Shown here: positions 36,128-46,368 of the stretch, piece after piece | How the letters are laid out: each line of letters begins with the position of its first letter | Position numbering within the stretch: position 1 is the stretch's first letter | Program-made: the position numbers and the translations under genes | From: Tilletiaria anomala UBC 951 | Taxonomy: Eukaryota; Basidiomycota; Exobasidiomycetes; Georgefischeriales; Tilletiariaceae | Length of the DNA stretch: 64,000 nucleotides | Direction: 5' to 3' | NCBI RefSeq assembly: GCF_000711695.1 | Contig: NW_013546963.1 | Location: 1-64,000 of the forward strand | The notes under the pieces: model-generated | Seen by the model: only the letters and a program-made list of their open reading frames with translations | What the model was told of the DNA's origin: nothing | Databases searched by the model: none

Positions 36128-36852
36128 GGTGAATGATGGTGTTACCTGCAGTCTGCTCTGCCCTACTAGGTATGCTTCAGGAGCCGTGGACCATGTCGAG
36201 TTCTCTATATAGATTTTGACTTCGATGAGGATCAGCACAAGAAGGTCGCGCTGCTGGGGGTCTGTGTGCGCTGGCTGGTGCTTGTGTGCGAGACGACTCT
36301 GCGGCCAGATTCGGATCAAAGTGAGCCATTGTCGGAATTTACACAATGGCATATCAATTGAGGGTGTAAACTCATACAGGGTGGTTGCACCGATTCTCGC
36401 TTATCAGCTCCGTTCTCGCTGCGGCAACCGTATCGTCGTTGAAATGTCATACATGCGTTTCGCTTTCATGGAGGCCCAGACTACGCCTCAAACTATTCTG
36501 ACCCTTTTGACATCACCTTGCTTATTTGGAAGTTGAGCCTCAGTGTTCTGACCCGATGCCTGGAAGAAAGTGTGACACTGTCTCGCTACATCATATGGCG
36601 CTGCTTGTTGGAGCCAAATATTTTTGACAAATGAGAGGCCGATCAGGCGATGATGAATCGTGTGCTGACGCTGACCATGGCGGCAACCGTCAACAGCCAG
36701 TAATGCAAACAAGAATTTTGAGCATGGCTTTCTCGCTCCTCTTTTCTCATTTCCCAAGCGCTCCAATCAACTGATTCAATTCTTGGCAGCTCAGCCGATT
36801 TTAATCGAACGTTTTGCTTAGCAGTCGCACTGTAGCGCCATGTGAGGCTTCG
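36128..36852. other. Intergenic region upstream of ATP4
   Basis: This is 725 bp between divergent genes. A TATA-like CTATATAG lies at about 36204-36211 on the ATP4 side. The remainder is AT-richer than the surrounding genes and holds no recognisable exon. Confidence 0.5.
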
Positions 36853-37403
36853 ATGCGGGTAAGTGCAACGCTCAAATCATCGAGGAGGGGCAAACCCCAT
36901 ATATGCTTTGCTATGCTTTGACACACTCTAAAGGATACAATCATGCATTTGATTATGTTACACAGCCCGCTTCACTCGCCTCCAAAGGTTCGCAGTACAT
37001 CAAAGACTCCTTCCAGTCGCGCACGAAAGTGACCTCCGACGAGAGCAACGTCCATGAGCCCGAGCTGGATGAGTTCCTCGGTGCCTCCGTCTCCATCGGG
37101 CATACAGGCCAGACGGGCGGTGGTACGAATGCGAAAATGATTCCATCAGAGGAGGGCGGCGACGTTCGCTCGCAGCGACCTGGGACTGGGAGCGATTCTT
37201 TTGAGGGAGAGGGCCGCTTCGGTGGTCAGGAAGAGAGGAATAACGAAAAGCTTGTGGGGAATCCGGGTGGATTCGACGAAAAGCCGCATGAGATCGATCA
37301 TAAAAGACACGTACAGCTTAACGAGCCTGTTCCCAAGACCGAGGACCAACATCTTGATCCAGAACAGGCAGGCACCGCTCGCTCGCATACGGTCCATTCG
37401 TAA
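36853..37403 (+). CDS. Small hydrophilic protein of unknown function
   Basis: A coding-like frame, open at 36903-37403, encodes a Gly/Glu/Asp/His-rich, very hydrophilic chain with no Cys after its start and no membrane segment, ending TARSHTVHS. A possible gene model is a 6-nt first exon (ATGCGG, 36853-36858), an intron 36859-36965 and exon 2 from 36966, giving about 147 residues beginning MRPASLASKGSQYIKDSFQS. The composition resembles small fungal stress hydrophilins, but I recognise no family. The very short first exon is doubtful; the start could be elsewhere, including at 36903. Confidence 0.4.
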
Positions 37404-37593
37404 ACGCAACCGTAATTTACCTGGATCGTTGTGTGTAGCGAGTTGAATCGCTTACTAGGTTGAAAACTCGTATCCAAGCTTGCAGACAAATACGAGAAGT
37501 GCGTAGTTGCTTCGAACGACGTATCTTTAAATTTATGTCAAACGGAGTACAATCTGCCAAACCTACAATTCGTTTTTGCTGAGAATAACCCAC

Positions 37594-39181
37594 TCAAACA
37601 ATGACCCCATCTCTGTCCTCCTTCCAAAGTCTTCTCATGGGCTCAAACAAGTAGACGAGGCTCAAGGGATGCTTCGCAGCGATGAATTTCGTGAACGGAC
37701 ACTTGCCGCTGGGCGTACAGACCCCAGGAAAACCTGAGCAGATGCCCACCTTGTGCGTGTTGATAAGGGTCCAGCCGCCGGCGAATCTTCCATTCTCACA
37801 CGATCACGGAGCGTCAGACGCCGGTCGCTGAGCTGCCAAATCGGCATCAGAGACAGAAAGAGAAAAGCTCAGTGTGCGGGGCTCTTGTTGTGGATCATAC
37901 ACATCCACGGCCACGACGCCGTGAAAGCATAGATCTGTCAACAATGACTCTGCTGCTTCCACCACTTTTGCAGGATTATCTTATCCTTGTCCACTTCCTG
38001 ATCCGTCCAGTACTTCCACATCTCCTTATCCAGATTGATCGATCGTCTGCTGCCCGTGTGGTTCGTCGTTGGTGGCTCCATCTCGCTGTTTTGCGCGGGT
38101 GGCAGAATGGGAGAGGGCAACACGGGAGCCGGCACATCTTGGCGCTCCAAGGGCAGCGCCTGCTCAAGCGTGATGCGCGCGTCATCATCGATGGCAGGGA
38201 TCCCTTAAAACTGCATTCGGTAGTGAGTGAGGTCGAACCTCATCTCGATGGCACTCGGATCGTGTTCGTACAAATGAAAAGGTAGAGTTATCTCCATTTC
38301 CTTTTGGTTCGCTGGAAGGACTTTTGCACTTTCTTGACTCCTGGCTCCTGTCTCTTGCTCGAGTTGTAGACGGGGTCGAACTTCACCTGGCAGTACTAAC
38401 AGGTAGTTGTAATGCCGGCGGGTGATCGTGTTCCACTTGTAGATAACAATACCCAAGGAACTTACGCCCGCGCCATGTGGCAGCGCTACCCGCTTGGACG
38501 CTTTTGAGTGCCGAGTCCGCATTGCAAGCATGGTCAGCTCGTTGAAAACTTCTTCCTCCTCACCATCTCCTCCAACATCAGTTGTAACTGGCCTGCCCTC
38601 TGTATCTGCCCTTCCTGGACGGGCTATGGTGTTACCTCCCCACTTGCGTGCCTCCTTCGTCCAGCAATGCAGGAAAGTACATCCCGCTTCTTCTGGATGC
38701 GCACATTCATATTCTCCTCAACTGCGCGTCGCCAGGCGCCGTATACGCCTGCGAGCTTGGGGAAAGCCATCAAGGTCGGCATGCCAGCGAGCGGGTAAAC
38801 CATTCTTTAACCAAAGATCGGCGAGAAGCGGAGAAGCGAGACCATGCGCGAGAAGAGGACTTGCTTTTGCCGAACAAAATCTGCATCCCGACTTGGGTAC
38901 CCTTGAAGCCGAGCGTTTCCTCAAACATCTTGAGGTATTGTGGAACATTGACGTTGCATCCTGTACATCATAATTGATGTGCTCTGCGCCGTACGGATGA
39001 GCCTGGCCGTCTGTTCCATCCGCAGGTTTTCCCAAACTCGTCAAGTGCTGATAGCTCGCTGCGCTACCGCCGACGGATGGAGACTTGTCATACATGAGGG
39101 CGTCGAACCCAACGGGACGGAGGGAAACGAAGTTCACAGCGCTCATGCCGCTGACGCCCAGCCGACGATCAAGATGTGCAT
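37594..39181 (-). pseudogene. Decayed flavin amine-oxidase-like (FAD/NAD(P)-binding) gene
   Basis: Pieces of one oxidoreductase lie in order on the minus strand but in different frames. The Rossmann start MHILIVGW lies at 39181. It is followed by SAVNFVSLRPVGFDALMYDK and PSVGGSAASY (about 39140-39030), then PQYLKMFEETLGF and a Lys/Trp-rich middle (about 38930-38700). The C-terminal FAD-loop relic WTLINTHKVGICSG (about 37765) and SLVYLFEPMRRLW (about 37640) close it, ending at 37594. The order matches amine-oxidase-like proteins that carry an N-terminal dinucleotide fold and a C-terminal NTHE-type motif. At least three frame changes and several in-frame stops break it. Whether some pieces are exons of an active gene is uncertain, but the stops inside conserved blocks argue for decay. 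Confidence 0.55.
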
Positions 39182-40247
39182 TTTGGACTTGCAATGAGCC
39201 TTGCCTTTGTTCCTTTTGCCCACTCCTTTGTGTTACTGTCCTTGAGCGTGAGTGTGGTCGCTTTTGGGGAGATGGGTGTGGCGGTCATCTCTGTGCTGCT
39301 CAAGACACGATGCGGTGGTCTTGCTAATGGTCCCGTTGCCTCGTGCAGAGGACTTCAAACAATGTGGCAAGATAGATGTATTGGACAGGATCAGGGCGAC
39401 AATCAGTTGTCTGAAAGCCTCTGTACTTAAAGTTCGAATTTGAACCTCGAAAAGGGGCGTCTCTTGATAGGCTCTATCAGTGTGAGTTGATCGCGTAAGC
39501 TCCCGCATCGCCGTCAGCCCAGGTCAGCCATGGATGTCAGCTCTTCATCCGTGTTGCTGATCCGGGTGACGTGCCCAACTGCGTGTCGCGTTGACTCTGA
39601 AGACATTTCTCGACCTGTATGCTTTCGCCTTCTTCCTCAAAGCACTACCCTTGAAGCTGTCTGCAAGTGCTCAGCTGTGTACCCGAAAATACCAACCACT
39701 ACAGAGTCCAGTCAAGACATCAAACTAGGCTCCGATCTGGCAGTCTCCAGTTGCGCAGCACCGTGTGATCATGACGTCACTAAAAGTAAGCTTCATGTGA
39801 GGACGCATCCTCCCGTTAATCCAGGTGCTGTCGGTAGTGTGGCATAGTGCGAGAGGCGTACATTTAAAAGCTCCGGAAGCTAGACTTCATTAGTGGGTTG
39901 CGGCTTGTCAAAACGAGTCTGTGGTATTTTACACGGTAGAACCGACAATTCGGTGCAATAGAAATCCTAAGGACAACGTGAGACGCGTCGCGTCTACTGG
40001 CGGACGACCTTTTGTCACTTGGAAAGCACCTGTTGACCTTTTGTAGCCTCCGAGCTTTCGAGGTATTGGTCGTCAGATGTCAAATATGCGCCAGATGCCG
40101 GACCATCGCTTGCTGGCTGCCAGCGACGTGATGATAAAGGGCTTCTCATAATCCATTGCAAAGAGCCTCCTGGGCGTACGGAAGGGTCTCCTGGAGTGAA
40201 GTTGAGAGACGTAGAGCAGGCGAGCCCGTCGATGTGGGTCGTCAAAA
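39182..40247. promoter_or_regulatory. Region upstream of the RING gene
   Basis: This is about 1.07 kb with no recognised exon. It holds a full CRE palindrome TGACGTCA (39772-39779) and ACGCGTCGCGTC (39983-39994), the latter listed separately. Short frames such as 39530-39847 look non-coding. Confidence 0.5.
39983..39994 (+). promoter_or_regulatory. MCB-type element ACGCGTCGCGTC upstream of RING gene
   Basis: This contains ACGCGT, the core bound by MBF in G1/S promoters, followed by the same GCGTCGCGTC tract seen before DCC1 and the CENP-L-like gene. It lies 254 bp upstream of the RING-gene start. The sequence is seen directly; function is inferred. Confidence 0.45.
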
Positions 40248-42655
40248 ATGCCCTGCACCGTATGTCTGGAGGACTTCAAGGAGAGCTTTGAATCCGTCCA
40301 TAAGGCACCTCATGCCCTCAAGTGTGGTAAGTGCAGCTTAGTAACCCTCACGTTGTTTCGACCGCAGATCGCTGACTTCCTTCTTCTGCTCTGTGCGATC
40401 TGTAGGACATATTTTTCACGGCGAATGCATACAGACATGGTTCAAGGCCTGCCTCAGCGCCGCGGGGAGCAGCCTAGCCTGTCCGCAATGCAAGACGTCG
40501 TGCAAAGACACGACAGAGTCTTTTCGCCTCTATCCTACCGAAGTGTACGATCTCGACGCCCATCTGCAGCGACGTGCAGCAGTGACTACCAGCGGAAATC
40601 TGCCTTCTTCCTCTCAAGGCGTGTCTGGCGATCATTTCGTTCAACGCACGCGACGAACCCTTACGGGGGCACAGGCAGATACGGCCATCACTGTCAAAGA
40701 AGACGCAGATGATGCTACAGACAAGGGAAAGCTGTCACTAGAGAGCGATGAAGTCCTCCTAGGCAGCCTTCTCGATTTCACACGCTCCCTGCAGGCGTAT
40801 GTCATTGCTGTACATGGATTGCGGCTCCAGACGGTCCGAAAGGCGGGAAAGAAGGTATTTCAGTTTGTAGATCAGCTTGTTTCGGACGAAGATCAGAAGG
40901 CTGAAATTCAGGTGAGCTGCTCGCTCGCCCGCGATGCACACTCTGTGTCTTCGGCACAAGCTGATCGTATGTTGGGAGGGGGGACATTCACAGACATGCA
41001 TCGAGAGTCTGCAAGTTGCCATGGAACAGTTCGAAGGGGCCAAGAACAAGATGCTCGAGCGTACATTTAAGCGCGACGAGGAAGAGCGGTCGTATCAAAA
41101 GAAGAAAGTTAATCTACAAAAGAAGATGACTGCGCTAGAGTCGGATAAGCAGCAACTCAAGCACGAGCGCGCGCGCGACCTCGATACGCGCAAGCAGCTG
41201 GACGAGCTGGAGGCGAAGCTGATGAAAGAGCAGAAGCTGCTCGACCAAGCCAAACAGAAGCTGCAGATTGAAAAGGAGGCATCGTGGAAGGACGTGCGCG
41301 AGGCCAACCTCCGCGCTTCGCACGCCAAGCTCGAAGCGAATCGAGAGGTGGCGCAGATGCGCGACGAGAAAGAAACGGCTGTAAGCCAAATGCTGGAGGA
41401 AGTCAAAGAGTACAAGCAGCGCACCAAACAGGCTGAGGATGAGCGCGCAGCGATCAAGCGCAAGAACTACGACATGGCCATGGACATGCGACGCAACTTC
41501 GACAAGCTCGACAAGCTCAAGGGGGAACGCACCAAGATGCAGGACCAGCTGGAAGATGCGAGGCGCGAGGTCCAGAAGCTCAAGGTGGACCTGGCACAGC
41601 ATCAGCGGGAGGCACAGCACCAGGTCAGCGCTTCTGGCAGCGCTAAGGCTTCCAGCCGGGCACTATGCGCAACAGGAAAGCAACCTTGGAATGCTCGCCA
41701 TGCGGCAATCTCCGATGCTGTTGGTGGTGAGGATTCATCAGTGGGTGCGTCCGTACTAGTCGACAGGACCAGTAGCAGCAGCAGCGGAGGTAGCGGCGGC
41801 AATTATCTGGGTAAGGCCAAAGCGATCGATGTGCGCAGCTCCTCGCCTCTCCACCTTTCCTCGCCCAGACATCGAGCCTTTAAACTCCATCAGGGCATGT
41901 ACGACGTGGCGAACACCAGCGTCGCGTCGTCCTCTGCATCTAGACAACCAGGTGATGACAGCCTGGAGATCGTCAATGAGCCGCGCATCGACTTTGACAC
42001 CGACGATGATGGGGAGTACATGATGCCTGGCGGGATCGGGATTGGTCAGCCGGCAAGCAGGATCGCAGCGGGCCATACTGCGGTCACCGCCACTCATGGA
42101 AGTGCTAAGCCGCTGAAGGCGAAGCAAGTCTCGGCACCTGGAGCATTCAAGCGCGCAGACCCGGAATCGATCGAACTAGCCGTGGCACCTTCAACACCGC
42201 GCAAACGCAAGCACGCTTCTGCTTCCAGCCCGCACAAGTCACCAGTGAAGAGCCCAGAAGACCGACAGTGGCAATCGCCATACGTGCTCGCTGTGTCATC
42301 GCGAAAAAGGCACGCCGGTATTCCTGCGTTGCAGCATGCGCGGTCAGAACTTGCATTTGCCGACATTGATGACGAAGAGGAGGAGCTTGGAATGCCGACA
42401 ATTCTTAGTGCCATCGCAAAGGAGAAAAAGAAGACGTTGCCGGTGACAACGGGCGCCAGCGACATCAGCAACCCTGCTTCGAAAGGCTCGAACGTCACGG
42501 CGACGGGACGCCGACCAATAGAGGTGGAAAGCACCCCCAAAACTGCGGACGAGCTAAGGAAGGAGAAGAGCAGGGTCGCTGATATGCATCTGCGTCGATT
42601 AATGCAGAGCACCCTCTCTGGAACAGTCGCGATTGGCGCCAGGCGACGCGCGTGA
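40248..42655 (+). CDS. RING-H2 / coiled-coil E3 ligase-like protein (TRAIP-type architecture)
   Basis: Predicted ubiquitin ligase, 748 residues from exons 40248-40326, 40406-40911, 40994-42655. The N-terminal RING-H2 is complete with Cys3, Cys6, Cys26, His28, His31, Cys34, Cys52, Cys55, and the second half (GHIFHGECIQTWFKACL) joins across intron 1. A long coiled coil (about 190-405; KRDEEERSYQKKKVNLQKKM and onward) follows, then a Ser/Pro-rich tail with acidic patches and basic clusters such as RKRKHASA. RING at the extreme N-terminus plus coiled coil plus disordered tail is the TRAIP layout, and TRAIP acts on the replisome at mitosis. That orthology is inference. The exon 3 acceptor (40993) was chosen by frame. 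It is convergent with SYS1, with 195 bp between stops. Confidence 0.75.
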
Positions 42656-42850
42656 TACACTTGCGAGGTAGACAGCACCGGCGGCAGCGGTATACATAAA
42701 GGAACCTCGCCATGGTACGCAAATTGAGGATCTATTGGCATATACAGAGTGATAGAAATACAGTGCATTGTAGGGTTCGTGGAGAGACGTGAATTATCAC
42801 GATGGCACCTTGCAGCAGCAGGATGTTGGTTGAAGGATGTGCTCCGTCGG

Positions 42851-44185
42851 TCAGTCAGCATGACCGCCCTTCTCTGTGCGAGCCTTCATCTCGTACGATT
42901 CGGCATAAAGCCCATTCCCATGCCCGTTACCGTTTGCGTTCGAAGACTTGCCCGTACGTCCCCCTTCCATCGATGTGCGGCCAACATCCTCATCATCCTC
43001 ATTGTCAAAGAGGACATGTGTCGTGTTAGTCGTCCTATGTTCATCGTTGCGGGGTACACGCCCTCGCTGCAGTCCGCCGTCGCTGTGCAAATCCGCCGTC
43101 CTGGCCGTAGGCACGCGGCCCTCTTCTGCTCTGGCGTCTGACTCGGCGCCACCGCCAACTCCACGAGCGAACCCAGGCGGAGCGCTACTGAACCCATCCG
43201 TGAGCTCTCGCTTGATGCACAGCCGCTCTGCTACGATTGCGCAGATTGTCGCGTGCAGCGTCATGATGAGCCACCAGAAGAGCGACGTGGGGAGGCTACT
43301 GGCGTACAAAGATGCAATGAGGAGGTTGAGCAGATGTAGCGTCAGGACGTGGTCGAGGATGTGCGCTGGTCGGCGGATGAGGTGAGCGAGGAAATGGATG
43401 CTGCAAGGGAAGAAAACGCAGCGATTGGATCGGAAGGGAGCTCAGTCCGATGAGTAAAAGCTGTTTTTGAAAGAAGACTTGCATGCTCACTCTACTATTG
43501 CGCTCAGGCACCATGCAAGTGCAATGGCCCAGCCCCGTCTGGAATCTCGAGTATGCTCCCACTCCCACCGCTCCAAGTTGATCTCCCTTTCATGCGATGC
43601 TGGCTGCTCCGCGCTTTGTTCATTTTCATCCCGCCTTCCGTTTTGTAGATTCCCCTCTGACCGCAATTGATCCGGCTTGAGTACCAAGGGTAGCTTGACG
43701 GTCGATGGGGAGCTGGCGGACGGTTGTGAATGCAAGTGCGTATCATCATCGAGCCATACACTTCCCACTTGCCAGGCCTGCATAGCCGCCAGGTCCACCT
43801 TGCTCGCGCTATCATACATATCCTGCACCTTCTTGTGCTCCACGCTCCAGCTGATGCTGGGCCGGTCGACTGGGTCCCAGTCCCACGTCGGTCGCCCCGC
43901 CAGCTCGCGCCAGTCGATGAGCATCCCAATCTGCAGCGCGCCACCTTCGCCGCGCAGCGCTTCTTGCGATACGCCGGGGAAGAGCCTCAACAAGATGGGC
44001 ACGAGAACTACGAGCGTGAGGTAGTGCAGTGCCTGCACGCTGCTGATTTGCGAAAGCGTGCGCAGTGGATCGAAGCCTTGTTGCGGCGAAGCGAGTACCG
44101 CGAGGCTTTGCCGCACGAAGGGCAGCATCTTGACGCTCAGCCCTTTCGACCTAGGGTCCTTGCCGAGCTTCAGCGCAATAGGCAC
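42851..44185 (-). CDS. SYS1: Sys1-family Golgi membrane protein
   Basis: Multi-pass protein of the trans-Golgi that recruits the Arl3/ARFRP1 GTPase. Exons 44185-43491 and 43400-42851 give 414 residues. The N-terminal block FDPLRTLSQISSVQALHYLT with the hydrophobic stretch LVVLVPILLRLF is the family opening. The second part continues over the intron (LAWCLSAIV, then IHFLAHLIRRPAHILDHVLT, NLLIASLYASSLPTSLFWWL and HATICAIVAERLCIKREL), covering the remaining membrane segments. An insert of about 130 residues between segments 1 and 2 and an extended Gly/Asn-rich C-terminus make it longer than the usual 150-300 residues. The junction phase is consistent. Confidence 0.9.
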
Positions 44186-44817
44186 CTTTCAGGCAGCTGA
44201 CTCGCCCATTAGATGCATGTACTCCTAGGAGAGATACCTGGAGCTCTGGGAAATGTGTCGGCCGTCAGCACCACCAGAGAAACAGTACAAGGTGAGGTTC
44301 TAAGCAGGAGCACTTATACGACTTTCGTCGTCATCAACGACGCGAAGCCAAACCACAGACAATGGTGCAAAGAGAAAACAAGGTTCGTGAATCGGTGCAA
44401 CTAGGAACTCCATTTCGTCAGTCATCGAGGCACCGCTCTCCGGAATCCAGATGCAGACAACGTACTCGTGCATTCCAGGTCCCAAGCCCCAATGATAGAA
44501 GACTTCGATGGGACCTCGCATTGGAAAGATGACGAGACAGTGAGATGTTTCGTCGTTCTTCAGCAGAGACATGCTTGAGGCTTTGGTGAAGTTTCTGTCC
44601 GCTCGGTTGTAGGCGCTTACAGCTGAGAGAATATCGGCACCGCAGGCCGCCAACTCGACGCGATCGTCGCAGTTGCCCCCGTCCGTTGGAGGGATCTATC
44701 CAGCAAACACGATTTCACAAGATGCCCACGGTCCAACCTCCATTGCCAATTCGGACACTTTGTCGCTCCGGATCTACAGGGGCAGGTCAGCTTCAAAATC
44801 GGCAACTATAAGGGAGA
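44186..44817. other. Region with a possible minus-strand gene fragment
   Basis: This is 632 bp. A minus-strand frame (44653-44300) encodes 117 residues with a protein-like mix (HCLVIFPMRGPIEVFYHWG, PGMHEYVVCIWIPESGASM), but I recognise no domain. In the same frame, coding-like sequence continues upstream past an in-frame stop (VSELAMEVGPWASCEIVF). It is either an unknown small gene or another relic next to the M20 pseudogene. Confidence 0.25.
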
Positions 44818-46238
44818 GTGTTGAGGTTGCCGGCCACTGCTGCAGGCTTGTTGCCAGCAGGCTCAAGGCCACTGCCTCACATCAATGGCGAGCGGCTACT
44901 GAGGGAACTGTGCCACACTTATCAGTGGAGTGCTGCTTATCCCTACACACCCACCGGTGCGGTAAATCCAGAGACGGAAGCATCGACGTGGGCCGGGGTG
45001 AGACGACTGACACCCGATGATAATGCAAAAAAGGCACCCGATGGGTTTGTCAAACAGGCAAGGAGACTAGGGTGTCATGCTAGCTGGGATATTATGGGCA
45101 ACATCACCGCTATGTGGCCGGGCTGAAAGCGTCGCTTCAGCTCAGAGTACGGCCCTGAAAGCTCGGCAGATGAAGTGCCTTCGCTCATGGCCATGGCAGT
45201 CATCTGGATACGCAACCTGCAGCGGAGGGTATGACGGTATTCTTGGAGTCCATGCTGCTGTCGAGGTATTCAAACCGATGAATGAACACAACGTTCAGAC
45301 AGAGTTCCCGACCATATTTGTAAATTGGACGAACGAGGAAAGCATGTGCCTTTCCACGTTCCGTCGTATTTTTCTGGCACATGGGCGGGTCTCATTCCTT
45401 TGGAAGAAGCGTGGAAATTGAAATCCCTTCGCTCGCGAACGAAAACTGCAACTTGCAGGCTCTCAAAGAGGAACTGCAGCACATCGGATATCTAGGCGTT
45501 GCAAATCCCTCCTACAAAACCCGTCTGCTCGTCGCTCATTTCGAGCTACACATCGAAAAAGGTCCTGCGCTCAGGCAGCACAATATGAAGATCGGCGTCG
45601 TACTGAGCAGCCAGACGCACCTATGGGCTACGCTCGAGATCATTATGAAAGTCGCACATACCGCTTTGACGCCGTGGAGCAACTGCCTGGATGCATTGCA
45701 GTGCGCTGCTCATGAGCTCATCGCACCCAAATGAATCGTTCAGGCCCACGGCAGAACTGCAGTACCGGCATGCTCTCCCTTGAGCCAGGTTCGACGAACG
45801 TCATCCCGTTCATCGTACCCATTTCCCTTCATATGCGGCATGCGGAATCCCACAAAGCGTTACAATACATGAAAGCGAAGATCATCTCGGAAATCACATG
45901 TATCGCCGCCGCCAGCTATGGCCTCTCCCCCGAGCAGGGCGTAGCGTGGCCGTGCGAGATACATTCTCACATAGATAGCATCGTACCACTTGCCAACTAT
46001 CCGGATTGCATCGAGGCGGCGCGTAACAGCGTGGCCTTTGCGTTGGCTGGCGAGGACTTGACGCTCGACTTGACGCTCGACTTGAGCTCTCGTGCTGGCC
46101 ACTACACGTGCGTCACGAGCGCGAGTGTGCCTAATCCGATGATCTTCGCAGTCAACCAAAAAGGACAGCGTCTCGCATCATCTAGCCCAGTATACTTGAG
46201 CCGAAGACTGCGTTGCAAGCGCGCAAACGCTGATGGAT
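44818..46238 (+). pseudogene. Decayed M20 N-carbamoyl-amino-acid amidohydrolase (beta-ureidopropionase-like) gene
   Basis: Successive blocks of one M20/M28 metallopeptidase-fold amidohydrolase lie in order on the plus strand but in three frames. They are LPHINGERLLRELCHTYQWS (about 44872), DIMGNITAMWPG (about 45091), GGYDGILGVHAAVEVF (about 45224), FELHIEKGPALRQ (about 45540) and IEIPSLANENC-type and AGHYTCVTSASVPNPMIF (about 46090). These match allantoate/carbamoyl-amidase order (MGN, YDG, HIEQG, GAGHD). At least three frame changes separate the blocks, and the region before the GGYDG block has lost the GSHxDS metal-binding loop. A 12-bp tandem copy (46055-46078) gives a repeated LTLDL. Strong evidence of a once-active catabolic enzyme now disabled. 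Confidence 0.8.
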
Positions 46239-46368
46239 AGGCGCATGTCCTGCATTATGACAGCTTGCGCGAGACTTGCGGGGAAGAGAAAGCTAAGTTA
46301 TAGCGATTTAGTTCCCAGTGCATAGAGCCTAATGTACACCAGCAGCTGCATCGCCATCATCGTGCCAT

